DNA from: Rotaria socialis | Taxonomy: Eukaryota > Rotifera > Eurotatoria > Philodinida > Philodinidae | Reading direction: 5' to 3' | NCBI GenBank assembly: GCA_905331475.1 | Contig: CAJNYU010002006.1 | Span: forward strand, 1 to 64,000 | Length of the DNA: 64,000 nt | In this document: in pieces, positions 22,601 through 40,391 of the stretch | Layout of the letters: each line of letters opens with the position of its first letter | Position numbering within the stretch: the stretch's first letter is position 1 | The notes under the pieces: model-generated | The model's database searches: none | What the model saw: only the letters and a program-made list of their open reading frames with translations | Told to the model about the DNA's origin: nothing | Program-made: the position numbers and the translations under genes

Positions 22601-23515
22601 AAATCAGACGAAATCAAAATGAATATGTATCAATCATTGAAAATTGATGAAGCTATTTTAGTTAATGAATCAAAAGTAAAAATAAAATTGAATAACTTTA
22701 TTTGAAAAGTTTTTTTTTCAATTGCTATTAGATTCTTATCGAAGGTGAAAATGATATTGTATTTGATATTGACTTGAAAAATTCTCAAGTAAATATCAAG
22801 GGTGACAGAAGACCTGCTCAACTTTGTAGAAAAGAATTGAATGGTAAAAACAAAGCTTGTGCATACGTTCAAGAATCCTTGAAAATCAATTCTTTTATTT
22901 CAGAAGATTCAAAAATTATTCGGCCGTCTATATGGATTAGCCCTTCCTTGAGAATTCAAACATTTCAAGTGACAAATCATGTCATAAATTCCACGGAATG
23001 TGTGCGTGCCTTTCAACAATCAATGCCTATATCTGAATGGTTTATTGAACGAGTATGATTATGCCTTAATTGAAGAATTGTTCGAACCATTTATTTTTTA
23101 TTTGTTAAAAGGTTGATGCTATTCAAAATTGGCCATTATATGTTCATGTTGCTACGAAAAAATGTCAACATGATGCATTCGTTTTTTATGGGTGCTCATT
23201 TTCATCTGTTCAATCGACGATTCACTATGGTCTATATTCAAATCGCGGTTTGCCATTTTGCATTTTAATGAGTAAAAACCTCGTGTTTGTAATTTAGGTG
23301 AACAACAAGGTACGATTCAGTTAACTCGTGCTGCATTGGATAGTCATATATGTAATACGCGTCGTTCGACCGATGGAAAATATTACATATTTGCTGTTCA
23401 AGTATCAACCAAAAAGAAACTTGACCAGAATTTTATCAATATAAGCAATAACGACGCTAATCTAGCTTTGCCTACTCATTTGATTATATATCGACGGCAG
23501 AAAATAATTCAATAA
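16677..23515 (+). CDS. CCCH finger–macrodomain–WWE–PARP-like protein, catalytic triad lost (ZAP/PARP14-like)
   Basis: Large gene of about 15 exons. Seen exons: 16677–16733, 16808–17119, 17166–17586, 18766–18956, 19059–19287, 19329–19379, about 19706–19777, 19863–19989, 20127–?, 20619–20702, 20760–?, about 21155–21310, 21365–21498, about 22208–22380, 22432–22674, 22732–23054, 23113 onward, ending at TAA 23513–23515. Exon 2 has a PARP12/ZAP-type CCCH finger (CHTNECKNLHLC … KCSKFDFNGKCSHSH). A Ser-rich linker and a possibly KH-like region follow. A macrodomain runs from DVISGDITQIE to LKSIAFPP and IGTGKIGLD. A WWE-like segment (FKYYIYRNG … ILIEGENDIVFDID … RRPAQLCRKE) precedes a PARP-type domain (VRAFQQSMP, AIQNWPLY, FVFYGCSFSSV). 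The position of the catalytic His is Tyr (TAT 23187–23189), and the Tyr and Glu positions are not recognisable, so catalysis is unlikely. A role in binding RNA and ADP-ribose is inferred. Some joins around 20240–20620 and 21500–22210 could not be phased. Confidence 0.78.
17587..18765 (+). other. Long intron (about 1.2 kb) of the CCCH/macro/PARP-like gene
   Basis: The donor after 17586 leaves phase 1, and the acceptor TTTTAG at 18761–18765 is followed by the two bases needed to complete a Val codon, so the join is in frame. The interior has stops in all frames and no recognised element. Confidence 0.6.
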
Positions 23516-26500
23516 AAATTTCGAGAATTCTCCTAATATTAATATGTCAGAAAATAATGGTATAATGAGCTGGAGAAAGTAACAAATATTCGCAACGAAT
23601 CTCTCATATCTTGATTCATTTCTTAAATGTCCCTACTGTCAATGAAAAAGCGAGATAACTCTATGCAAAAAATAGTTTACATTAAACTGATAGATGCTAG
23701 TGACTTTCCAGATGATAATCACCTACACGGGAGCCGAAAAAAGATCGAGAACTAACGTTCGCTCTCTAACAAGAAACTTGAGTACAGAATCCACATCACA
23801 ACTAAAACTACATTCGCAACAACATCTGTCATGTAGCTTTCCAGCCCAAAACAAAGAAGCAATGAGTTATAGTAGTTCTGCTGATAGTACTTCGGTGGTG
23901 ATATCAGTATCTGTTAGCATGGATAGTGTCTGTACGATGCAGACATTTTATGTCTACATAGTAACTTTTGTAGCTACAACATCTTGCTGAATGATTGTGT
24001 TCATCGTACTGTATACTTAAGTGGAGTGTTTTAATTACTGAAGTTTTATTTCAAAATATGAAGAGAGAACATCATACTGCGACGATTATAAGTTTTGAGT
24101 TTGACTCACATTTGCCAACTAGTATTTTGCTTTTATAAAGTTTATTCAAGAAATAACGAAGGTACGCGTAGCAGTTACGCCACTGAGATGACTAACGATG
24201 AAGTAACCTTTAATAACTGGTACGCATTCAGATGCACAATCGTCTTCCTCACATAGGTCATATTGTGTTTTGCTGGTATCAACTAGTTCTCGGTCTTGTG
24301 AACGTTTTATGTAACTGTGACTAGTTTCCACCGATCAAGGGTATTGTCCAATCCAATTTCATATTGGAAGTGTTTATTATCCTTGTTATATTTTTGTACA
24401 ATGCTGGATTGTGGAAACCAACATAATTTCCATTCGCAACTGAATTATTAACTATTTCAATTGTGAACATCGAGCAATGATGTTGATTAGTCGGCTTGTC
24501 ATCCTGTTCACTTCAATATTTGTTAACTCGCTTCTGTTGCCAACGTGTGTGAAGGATTTTCGCTAGTTTTATTGATGTCATATTCCATCACGTTGATTTG
24601 TTTTTGTTTTTGATCTTGATCTGCAATAAGATTCTGTTTGAATCTTCGTCGCGTTCAATGTGCTCGGCTTGCTGTAACATTCGACATAAAGAAGTTTGCT
24701 TTGAATTGACCAGCATGATTTATTTACGACAATCCGGTGTAGTCCAGGACGAGCATTACAACGGTTTACGTTTGTACTATACTATCGTATGTTTTACTGG
24801 ATAGTGTTCTAAACCACTTAAACGGTACTTCTTTACTAATCATTTATCCGGTGGTTTATTCTTTTTGCTATACATTTTGTGTCCTTTCATCAATATAGAA
24901 AAGATCATGTTACGTGTTTTATATGAGTGAACTAACTATATCATGTTTATATTTCGCATATAATATTACGCCTACAGAAATGCAACTTTTCACGAGAAAA
25001 AAAAGATTAAGTCCAATCGAATATTCCTTAAAAAAAGTCTGCTTTAATTTGTTGAAATACTTTGTTTACTTCATTGAATTTCGAGCTTCTTTTGTAAGTC
25101 CACGTCGGTGTTCTTCAGTTAGAAGATTTTCTTTGTAAGAGTGGTCGCTAAAATAAACCAACATTTGACTTTTCTGAAAGATAAAAAGAAATTGTTCTAT
25201 ATATATATATATATATAGGTAAGGATACATGAACTAAGAATATTACTATCAATTTTGATTTTGTGGCACACATGTGATTTGAGCATATGACTATTACAGT
25301 TTTCACGTAACTCTGAAATAGGATAAGTGCGAATAAGAAAAATAACTAGTGAACGACTGTTTTGAAACAATAATAAATTCTACATCGCCACTTATGTTTT
25401 TACGATTTGATCGAATTGCTAATGGATAGGAATTAGTTTCTTCAAACAAAGGTCGATATAATGAATTGCGTCTGGTGTTTCGTTTTTGAAGTAAAAGATC
25501 CACGTGGAAACGCCTATCTATGTGATGCGATTATTACACATAGATTTGATACGTAAATGGCGGAAAATACTAAAACGTACAATATATAATATATACAGTT
25601 ATACAGCTATATAAACTATAACAGAAAAAAATAGTTCGAAATGGGACCGATCTAGATCTCTTTCTCGCTGATTCGGATGAACGCAAATAAAACAACATTA
25701 GAAATAATCTAAGTAAAAAGATTTTCAAAATAAAACAAATTTGATAACAAAATTGTGATATCCATATATTCGCAACGACCTTTGTAAAAAACAATCACTT
25801 TTACTCAAGTCGGAAGAAGTAAAGAGAAAAATTCAGACTTCAGCCACATTCTTACTTTTTAGAGTATATGTCTGTTGTTGTTGTGTAATGATTTACTCAA
25901 GAGTAGCTTGGCAAACTTCACTCTGAGATTCTCATATGTATGTAATTTTCAATATTCTTATTAGTAGATATTTCATTTCGACAATTTGTAGGATTAAATG
26001 ACAGTTATTTCATGCGCACATACAATAGTATTATCTAATCAATAAAGTAAATCGAATAGAATAACAACTACAACATGTAAAATGTCATTCATGCGACTTA
26101 GGTTAACTTTAATTAATGTCACGCTAAAACCAGAAAGATTGAAAATATTCAAAGCTGATATTTTTAGGATAAAAGTACCTTACTTAAAATAAGAAAAATG
26201 TGACTTTCCCTTAACTATCAACTGTGAACTTTTCATTGCTAGCAGTGTTATAAGATATTAGAATTACTTATTCCTATCTGAATTCAACAGTTGTCACAGC
26301 CTTCTTCACTTTGCATGTTTTTCTTTCATGCTTTTGTTCGTATAAGTCATTATTGATATTCTGCTTAATTCTTTTCTTACCCGAACGATCTCCATCTGCT
26401 ATACCTATTTAAACCGAACGTCCCTATTGGTAGTGCTATGTCGATTAATATCAAGCATTTCGCAGTTGTGTTCAGATAAAATCAACTCATTAAATTATTA

Positions 26501-27647
26501 ACGATATCATTCTAGCATTAGTTTTGCGTTAAATGTGTACTCCACCATTGATTACAATATACGATAAGAATCAATTAAATTATTATACGAAGCAGAGAAT
26601 ATACACCAAGTCGAGAAATATACTCATATGAACATATTAAGATGACAGATGTCCTTTACAAGCAGAACACACATTCAACAATTCAAGATTTTATCCCAGT
26701 ATTGATACACTAATTCATTCTCATCGGCAGCAAAAACTATCTTTTTCATCCATCAAACATTCATGAACAAACACTCAACAAAAACATCCAAAACATCACA
26801 CAACAAAAAAACAATGTTCAAACCTTTCGAAAGAATTTCAAAAAACATTGCATATCATTTTCCGTATAATTTCATGCCATACCACACAACATTAGGCAAA
26901 GTCTAAACATACAATAAATAAGATATTGGAAGGCGATAAAATAATCTAAGTCTAACATTCAAGACATTTGCACGTACAAAAACAACATCGTTGATTCGCA
27001 TCCAGTTGTATAAACTCGCCACATATTTTGATTACGGCGGCCGTCGCTGACAGTCCTGTATGACCGTCCTAAGCCATCGCACTTAAACACGCCTAAGATC
27101 ACCCTCTAAACTCACCTAATACTGTCTACGTCATTTCTCGTGCCGGTTTCCCGAGGGCCCAGTAAAACAACACGCACTACAGCTGCGAGAATCCAATGCC
27201 TGGACTCATCATATTACATGTTTCGTAATTTTTCTTCAACATTGAATCAAACAAAGTCGATATTTTCAAAGACTAGCTGAAGGCTGATCTACTAACAGCG
27301 TCGGTATGATCAAATTCGATTAAACCTTTTTTTTCGACAAAAATACATGGGCAAACCTGACTAAAAATGACAAAACTTGTCATGAATCTCTTCCCAGACG
27401 TTATTCCATCAATCCGAAGTGATTTCTAGAATCCCCAGCTACTGGACATTCGAATGACAACTTCCAAATCGTTCAACTCAGTTTCAGTCGAACTGTTATC
27501 AAATATTGAAAACATTTCTACGTATATTGGAGGAAATTTTCAAATTCTATTGATTAGTCTTTTTCTTGCTGCCCATAACTTTACAAATAAATACTACTCT
27601 TTCTATTATGCTTATGACTTATTTACAATTTTTGTAATTTAATTTAG
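23516..27647. other. 4.1 kb without a convincing gene
   Basis: Contains (TA)n at about 25198–25217 and a C/A-rich stretch at about 26740–26830. Several open frames of 60–98 codons exist (for example 23694–23990 plus and 24146–24331 minus), but none has a recognisable motif. An upstream exon of the RasGEF gene may lie near 27454–27530 (frame beginning MTTSKSFNSVSVELLSNIEN), but no donor in the right phase was found. Confidence 0.5.
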
Positions 27648-29509
27648 GATTTTCATACCAATCCAAAATTGAAAGAGGTAAAATCACTTTCTACAATATC
27701 TACGTTGGATAAGAACGTTTCTCTTTTCTATGATAGATGGTTCTTGAACTTCTGCAAGATATGTTATTCAATAATCATTTGATTGCAGCGGAACATAAAG
27801 CTGCTGTTGCAATCATCAAACAATTAGAAACAGCGGAAATAGATGAAAAAAATGAACAATTACATATACTTCTCTATCCAAAACAAGTATAATAAACTAT
27901 TTGAATATTTTATTATTATTATTTGTTTATATTTAGGTTGCAAATGCAACATTTGACCAAATAGCAGTTTCTGATCTTGCTGAACAAATGACACTCGTTG
28001 ATCACAAGCTTTTTTGTGCATTAGGCAGCGAGTACGACATAAAAAAGAATAAAATTGAAGTTTCATTTCCAGTTAAAATACTTATTTTGTTCTTTTTTCA
28101 GAGAGCTACTTCTGCACGGTTGGATGAAACCTGACCGAGACGATTTAGCACCCAATGTAGCTCTTATATCTAGACGGTTTAATGAAGTAAATTAATGAAT
28201 CAAACTGTTGTATTAACTCATTTGTTCATATTCTTTTACGGTTTCAGATGCGCCGACTTGTTATTACAGAAATATTATCACAACCAAATGTTAATGCTCG
28301 TGTTCAATGCATTGAAAAATGGTGTAAGTTTTCATATGCATGTGCGTCGTTAAATAAAGTACTTATATAGATCGAGCTGAGATGTAAAATACAATTTAAC
28401 TGATAGATTGATCTGGATAAGATCGTTTTATTTTATTTACTTATAGACAAACTTCTTCTCATTATTATTCTTGATTCGTTTGAGATGTAATAAGTAAAAC
28501 TGTCAAGCAATCGAGCGATATTCAGTGTATACAAGTTATTTGGCCACATATATACAGTGTATAATAGACACTGTCTATTATAATCTATCAGAGAATCAAA
28601 AGGATTTATGTGACTTTCAGTCTAAGGTGTCTTACTTGTGCACTCTTATTTTTTGCCTTCAGTCTAGTCTCGTTCGATAGAAAAATCCTACTTATTTCAG
28701 ACAAAATAAATCGTAAATGCATTTAAGCCGTGACTAAGTAAAATATCTAACGATTTTCTATACATATGCATATTGGTATATTATTTTTCAATATATGAAT
28801 TGAACATTGTCGAAGATAATTCAGAGAAAATATTGATTTTTGATTTGTTTTTCGAAATAATACTACTTTTAGGTACTGTTGCTGATATATGTCGATATTT
28901 ACGAAATTTTAATGGTGTTCTTCAAATAATGGCTGCTTTTGTTAATAGTTCAGTGTATCGTTTAAAACTGACCTGGGATCGAATATCAAAGCAAAATAAA
29001 CAAGTTATCAATAAACTTCAAAATCTGGTACATTCCGATGGAAAATTTAAAAATTTACGTGATACATTAACAAAGTAAAAGAAAATAATAATAATATCAA
29101 GGGTGATAACTTTATTATTCTTTTTTTAATGTCTAATTTAAATAGAGTTGATCCACCATGTGTACCATATCTTGGCTTATATTTATCTGATTTAACATTC
29201 ATCGAGGAAAGTTCACAAGATATATCAGAAAATTTAATTAATTTCTCGAAAATGCGAATGGTAAAATAAACAAAAAAATTAATGTAGATATATTTCATTG
29301 GCTTTGTGATTGCTTTCTAGAAAACACATATTATACATGAAGTACATCGTTTTCAATCTACACTGTATAAAATCAAACATAATCCACGCGTGTGTGCATA
29401 TTTATTAGATCGATCACGTCTATTAGCTGAAGATCAATGTTATATTCTATCATTGAAACTTGAACCACGAACGTCACGTGTAGGAATACCAGGCTTGGGT
29501 GTTCAATAA
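27648..29509 (+). CDS. Ras-family guanine nucleotide exchange factor (CDC25/RasGEF domain), 5' end unresolved
   Basis: Multi-exon gene: 27648–27677, 27737–27886, 27937 to about 28033, about 28102–28186, and 28247–28324. A 548-bp intron then splits the Cys codon of EKWC. The rest is from about 28873 to 29076, 29145–29261 and 29321–29509. The product carries the catalytic domain of Ras exchange factors: DLAEQMTLVDHKLF (the LA.QLT-type box), ELLLHGW, IEKWCTVADICRYLRNFNGV, RLKLTWDRISKQ and RVDPPCVPYLGLYLSDLTFIEE are the standard conserved blocks in order. The end lies at TAA 29507–29509, after a short tail typical of RalGDS/RasGRF-like proteins. It would catalyse GDP release from a Ras-like GTPase at the membrane. 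The first exon seen opens directly from an acceptor, so the N-terminus, which would define the subfamily, lies further upstream and was not identified. A possible start is ATG 27454. Confidence 0.88.
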
Positions 29510-30914
29510 ATATATTGTTTTTATTCTATTTTTCAATGAAACATTACATTCTACGAATATACGTGTAAATCTCTCTCTGTCTCTCTCTCTATATATACGC
29601 TTTTAATTGCTTAATGGAATTGATAGATAAAGCGTTTTCCGCAGTTCATAATCGAAGAAATATTCTAAAATAAAACAATGTCGACGATTACTAGGAATGC
29701 ACTTTTTGTATTGAATATATTTTCTATCTAAAAGTTATGTGATGCTTCAATTTACAAGTGGCATTTTAAGCTTACAATAATGTGTCATGAGGGTGTGGAT
29801 GACAATTGATAACCTCTGATTTTGTTTTGTGTGACTATTTTACATTTTTTAGGAGCATTAGTATCTCATTGAAGACATTATTAAACACCCATACTCATAC
29901 CTAAGTACATACTGAACCCAAATTCTGTTCTCGATGAACCACATAAAAAATAGTATTATTGGATAAAAAATAAAAATCTACATTTAATGTAGGTCCCGAA
30001 GAGAATCCAGGTTGAAAATAAATTTTTCACATCGAAAATAAAAGATAAAAGTAAAGATTTCTTGAGTAAACCCTAGTTTTGGCTTGATGACTTTGATTGA
30101 AAATGGAATATCGTGCAGTTTAACGAGTCTCTAAAATGTGACATGGAACTTTCACTTTAAAAAGAAATTTACAGTAGGATCGACAATATTGTTTGGAATT
30201 TCATCACATCAACATATGAAAGTTTGCTTTTTAATAAATTCATCGAGCCAAAAAGTTATTTCTACTTCGTTAATTTAGTAAATTAGTTAAGGCTTGTAAA
30301 GCTTGACTAAGAAATGCCTTCTACCTTCATTTTTTATGTGGCTGCTATAAGATAGTATAGAACAAATTTGTACCACAGTTCGAATACTCTACCTTGACTG
30401 ATTCTTGCAAAAACTAAGAACTTAATGAATCTAATCTCTGTCTTTATCATAGATCGGCTAGAATGTGTTGAGCTATGTATCGCACATAACTCTAAAACAT
30501 GTTCAAATATCATTCATATAGAGATTCAATTTTCACTTAGCTCGTGGTTTGTAAATTCAACTTACAATTTTCCAATCACGATTATGATTGAGTGTGATAC
30601 GTTGATCAATAGAGTTAAGTTTCTGTACTTGAATACGTATGGAAACAATTAATTTATCTGAAGTTCGAATTTTAGAGCTTTAGAGTACATTTAATAAAAT
30701 AATTTAAATCTCATATAAAATTCTTAGATAGCTAGTTTTTGTTTTTCGTGACATGAGGTAGCAAGGCTTTATTTGAACAGGGAGAAAGTAAAAATGAAAA
30801 TTTAAAGCTTCAAATAAATCGATAGCCCATCTATTTCAAAGTTACCACCAGAATTATCGTTTTATTTCCAATATTTTCGTAATAATGCTACCAGCATGGA
30901 CAAGATCACACGGT
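29510..30914. other. Intergenic, nothing recognised
   Basis: Includes a CT-repeat (about 29573–29590) and a G-rich GAGGGTGTGGATG motif at about 29787. The last few hundred bases might hold a further exon of the minus-strand EF-hand gene, but I cannot define one. Confidence 0.45.
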
Positions 30915-31545
30915 TCAACTTGTTCCATTTTTATTACTGTCCAATGTGTTAAAAAGTAATTTGGCTGTTATTTTAGCAGCGAAACCGTTAAAACCAAATC
31001 GTTCCAATAATTTCTGTAAATCTTCTTTTGTTATCTTTCCGTTTCCATTGCTGACTAATAGTTTAAAAGCTTCCAAAGGATTATTAAATGCTTTTGCTAA
31101 ACCATACAAGCCAAAATCATCAGGTAATGCATCAGCAACTTCTTGTTCGAACGACATAGCTGTTGTGTATTTTGTCAATACTACTTTCTCATGTACATGG
31201 ACTTTGTAAATGAATTAAATTGCCAACGTAGAATAAACGAAAATAAAAAATTCCCCTGATACATTTAACGAAAAACAAATTCCTGGTAAAATGATTGACG
31301 AACATCGCGATCATGAGAGTAAAAGCAAAAACAATTTTTGCTTTGCTTTTTCAGTCTAGAAGACGGGTGATGTTGACTGAAGAACATGTGAAAATGCTTG
31401 CTTTCCACGTATTTATTCTACTGATAGGATAAAAGTTCATACCTAAGTAATCAAATATGGAACATTCACAAAGTCTTTGAAAGTTTGCACTTAAACAACT
31501 AGCTCGAAACCATATTAGCATTGCAAAAGTCAGCTGACTTTTCAT
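30915..31545 (-). CDS. Secreted EF-hand-like protein, second EF-hand cut short
   Basis: Two exons on the minus strand: 31545–31443 and 31201–30915, with a 241-bp intron splitting a Val codon in matching phase. Together they give 129 aa. The first exon encodes a hydrophobic N-terminus (MKSQLTFAMLIWFRASCLSA) that looks like a signal peptide. The second has a helix–loop–helix with loop VSNGNGKITKED, an EF-hand missing the first acidic ligand. It ends with a second loop that starts DSNKNG and stops after two more residues. That abrupt end suggests truncation by mutation, or a missed splice: a GT follows at the end of the loop, and a further exon could lie below 30915. Calcium binding is plausible but weak. 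The acidic helix between residues 50 and 75 has no other likeness I recognise. Confidence 0.55.
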
Positions 31546-31749
31546 TTTTTTCCCTGATGTTATTTACAAAATAGTATCAAGGTCATTACTGAAAATTTAT
31601 GTTAGCCAAGATTGATGATTGACAATTTCTGTCTCTGTCTGTATACCTATGTGATCTATATGCACACTAATACACTTAAATGTTTCAAGTGTGTTTTTCA
31701 ATGTGAAGAGTAAAAGCATAGTCAAATTAAATAAAGCAATCATAAATTT

Positions 31750-31911
31750 TCATGATCTCGATGAAATTTGACGTGAAGTAGTTTTCAAACGATAGTTTAA
31801 TACTTTTGGTCTAAAACGATGCATTTCAATAGACAATCTCCTAATATGTTCCTGTAAGAAAACATCCATTTCTTGCGACGGATTGAAAATTTTGAGCAGT
31901 CGTTTAGTTAA
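31750..31911 (-). CDS. Possible terminal coding exon of an unidentified minus-strand gene
   Basis: An acceptor (TTCTAG) precedes an open stretch beginning LTKRLLKIFNPSQEMDVFL and ending SRQISSRS, then TGA. It reads as a plausible basic, helical 53-residue peptide. An open frame upstream on the same strand (32100–31912) could be the preceding exon, but I found no donor in matching phase. No family recognised. Confidence 0.33.
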   Translation of the reverse strand, partial: LTKRLLKIFNPSQEMDVFLQEHIRRLSIEMHRFRPKVLNYRLKTTSRQISSRS

Positions 31912-32314
31912 CTAGAACATTGATAGATTTATATATGGATAAAATGACGAACATATCTCATCATCGTTCGAGATGGTTTCTGCTAATTGAATGTTGACAA
32001 CAGAGTTGAAATTTTCAAATGTGACGGAACAGAATGATTGTACATACAGATTTATCAAACGAATCTCGATTTTTCTATTGTCTCTATGAAAAACTGACAA
32101 ATAGCCTATACATCATATCTGCTTTTTCCTTCACATTTATTTCGTAATTCATTATCTTGAGTCGCGCCTGATCTTATTTTCGTTTTCAATGTAACGTATT
32201 TCTAATTGACTCTGATGTGTTATCTTTATCTATTACCATATTTTCAAAAGAGGATGTTTTTATTACCTTCGTCCACATCAACAAGTAGTTCAATATTATT
32301 TCGCGGCGGCAAAA

Positions 32315-33953
32315 GTGAAATTTCTTATAACTACTTTCGCTTTTTATATAGTTTTATTCGATAAGAACTTTGCTCTTGATGTTGAAAATTACACAGTTTC
32401 CATTGAAGAACTAAGTCATGATGAAAATTTCCTTGAAAAATATACAACATGGTCATTAGAACTATTTTCTCAACACGACTATCTCTATGGTAATCCTCAT
32501 GCGTAATTTTCGTGTTCAATCGAAGTTCTGAATCAGACTGTTGATATTTCTACATCGATACATACTCTTCAGCCACATGACATACAATGCATCGATGTTA
32601 TGGATGATAGTTTAACCATTGGTTCATGCAATAACTCCAATGGATTTCTACTGAAGTATCAATAATGTTCCCTTTTAGTCAAAATAATTCATAGAACGGA
32701 TTCAATGTTGGTCAATGAATATAAACTATGAAAACATTTCTCATACCAGTTTTTGTTTTGTTGTAGCTAAATCGTGGGATAGCTCATGTAATATCGTGTA
32801 TCAAGTAGAATTACCGCTAGAAAAGTTTAAAAAATGAAAAATTATGTAATTGGAATAAAGATTGGAAAGTTATTCCAGTATTTATTGGCGTGAGCTACCG
32901 TAAAACTTTGTTTATCTAATTTTAAATATTAAATAAACTTTTTAGAATAATGATTTATGCAATTTTTGTAAAGATAGCCAAGTAAAGAAATATACATCTG
33001 AACAATATCTAAACAATATTCGAATGCATTAGACCAATTATATAATGCTTTATTACCAAGTGCACTTATAAATCTTGTTCTTCCATTCGATATTCGTAGT
33101 ATAAATAATATTAGTTGTGCCAATTAAGTATGTGAAGAACTTCATAAAATAGCATGGTCATGTGTTTCTTTTTCAACCAAAGAACAAACTAAAACACATT
33201 AGATGATTATATAAAACAATATCACAGGTTACTTTCAGATTTGATTAATTCCGAACGATATGAAAAACGTAATGACTTTGCTGTTGTCATTCAACCATTT
33301 ATGACTCATAATAAACTATCATATAAACATAATAATAAAATTGATTTTAGTTATTTTGCACCAGCTTGCTTTCATTTGAGTGGTAAGTTTAGATTTGTTT
33401 TTAACTAAAAGTAAAGCATTAACTTTTATTGACCATATTTTTAGATAAAGGTCATTCGTTAGCTGCAATTTCACTTTGGAATAATCTGTTTGAACCTGTT
33501 GGTGGCAAAACAAGGACATGGCATATCGGTAAACCATTGAAATACCACACAAAAGAATATCCATATATTTTTACATCGAAAAATTCTGCTAAAGCATTAG
33601 ATGAACTGAAAAGTAGAACTCTGATGCGAACAACTGATTGTGCAACAAAAATAATTAGGAATACTTCTACTTCCGACCATAATCCTACCAGTCATTATCA
33701 TCGTAAACATAAAAAAGTCGACTCTGATTTGTCTCACACTAAATAAAAATTTGTAATCATAATTACTTTCTTATTTATTATCCTATCAATTCTCATTGCT
33801 GATATTATGTGACGCCGAAAACTTCCTACATTGATTCCACTAAATAGACCAGATAGTTTAGCTGGCACAGATAACTCTCAATATCAAGATGGTCTTGATG
33901 GAGTAGAAGTTCGGAGTCGAACAAATAAAAAAATAAAATCTTTGAAACCATAA
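32315..33953 (+). pseudogene. Membrane-anchored phospholipase B1-like (GDSL) pseudogene
   Basis: Reading across frames recovers the outline of animal phospholipase B1, a GDSL lipase/esterase: signal-peptide-like start, SIHTLQPHDIQCIDVMDDSLTIG (GDSL block, here DDSL), WKVIPVFIG|NNDLCNFC (block III across an intron of about 55 bp, 32891–32945), ERYEKRNDFAVVIQPF, DFSYFAPACFHLS and GHSLAAISLWNNLFEPVG (catalytic His block). A transmembrane helix (about 33750–33806) and basic tail starting RRKLP follow. Visible lesions: the expected start codon is GTG (32315), TAA at 32504, a frameshift near 33032, TAA at 33125, a frameshift near 33190, TAA at 33744 and TGA at 33810. The final stop is TAA 33951–33953. 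GDSL Gly is replaced by Asp. With so many independent breaks, the locus is a dead copy. The live enzyme family cleaves acyl chains from phospholipids at the cell surface. Confidence 0.87.
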
Positions 33954-35179
33954 TGAAAACAGCTAGACCAAATGGTATACTGATCTCTTTTGAATGAATG
34001 TGTGGAACCATCTTGATAAATCAAACTGTTATTGACATCTTTATTTTTGATAAATACGATCACTGAAATAAATATTAAATGAAAATGATTAATAAAAGTA
34101 TTAACATTTTTTTAATGCACAAAAAAACAACATTATTCGATTATTTGAATATTTTGTACGGATTGTTTCATCTATTTTGCTGCCCTTTTCAAATTACTTC
34201 GTTTTCAAGATCAAACTTTTAAATCGACTTAGACCCGTTGATCGTACAGAGGAAGATTGACAGATTGAAATAAAGAATAGTTTAGAATGAAATCATTTGT
34301 AATCTGCAGTACAACGTGAACTCTATTATTATTTCTTTCTAATATAAATCATTTTGAATGAAATTATATCCGTGGGCAAAACAAAAGTGGCGATTATTGA
34401 TTCAATATTCTGTTTATAAATGTTCTTCGACTTATCATCAATCTTAACATCACGATCAAAACAAAATCTGTAATGAGATTGATTTTAATGAACGCTACGA
34501 CGCTTAAAATATACCTCGGCGGAAGCTGCTCGATTTTTGGGCAATCATAGATATTCTATTTTCAAAATTATCTTTTGAACCCTTTGCAGACGATTAAATT
34601 AATAACTTAAATTACGGCGATAAATGTCAGTCCCCTCCTATGCCCGTAGCCTTTGCAATTTGTTTAGGAAATGAAATGGTTCTATATGTTATGCGAAAAA
34701 GATCTTCTTGCCAGTTCGCTCTTTCTCGTGAGAAATGATTTGTTTATTCTGCTGCTAAAACAAAGAACATACTTCGGTATATGAAAATGTTTATATGCTT
34801 TTAATTTGCATGTATCTTTCTCCGTTTACTTGCGACAACTATTGACGAATTCTTTTTTGATTTGTTAACAGTAAAAGGTTGCAGTAAAAGCTAGAAACTA
34901 AAATATTTTTATCATATGGTTTATTTTATCTGAAAGAGAACCATTTGTTCTAAGATTCTTTTCTTATTGGTGAAAATAATCAGCAGATTCATATTTCTAT
35001 TATATTTTTCTCTCTTCACATTTTATTGTCCTTATTTACGTTGCCTTGTATTTTAATCGCTTTTTTTTCATGGTAGACGACTAATCATGATGACAATTAA
35101 ATGATTTTAGTGACATTTTATTTTTGTAATTCTTAGTATATCTAATCAAAGATTTTGTTGTTGATTGAAATTGTCTGAA
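33954..35179. other. Intergenic, nothing recognised
   Basis: A+T-rich spacer between the phospholipase pseudogene and the HECT ligase. It presumably holds the ligase promoter; no element is recognisable. Confidence 0.5.

Positions 35180-40391
<5,212 letters not shown>

Noticed and set aside
23694-23990. 98-codon frame downstream of the PARP-like gene
   Set aside because: Ser/Thr-rich composition only, no family likeness, and the preceding gene has a clear stop at 23515.
24146-25794. Scattered minus-strand frames of 60–75 codons
   Set aside because: Length expected by chance, no motifs, no consistent splice sites.
27454-27642. Frame considered as first exon of the RasGEF gene
   Set aside because: No donor in the phase required by the acceptor at 27647; kept only as a possible start.
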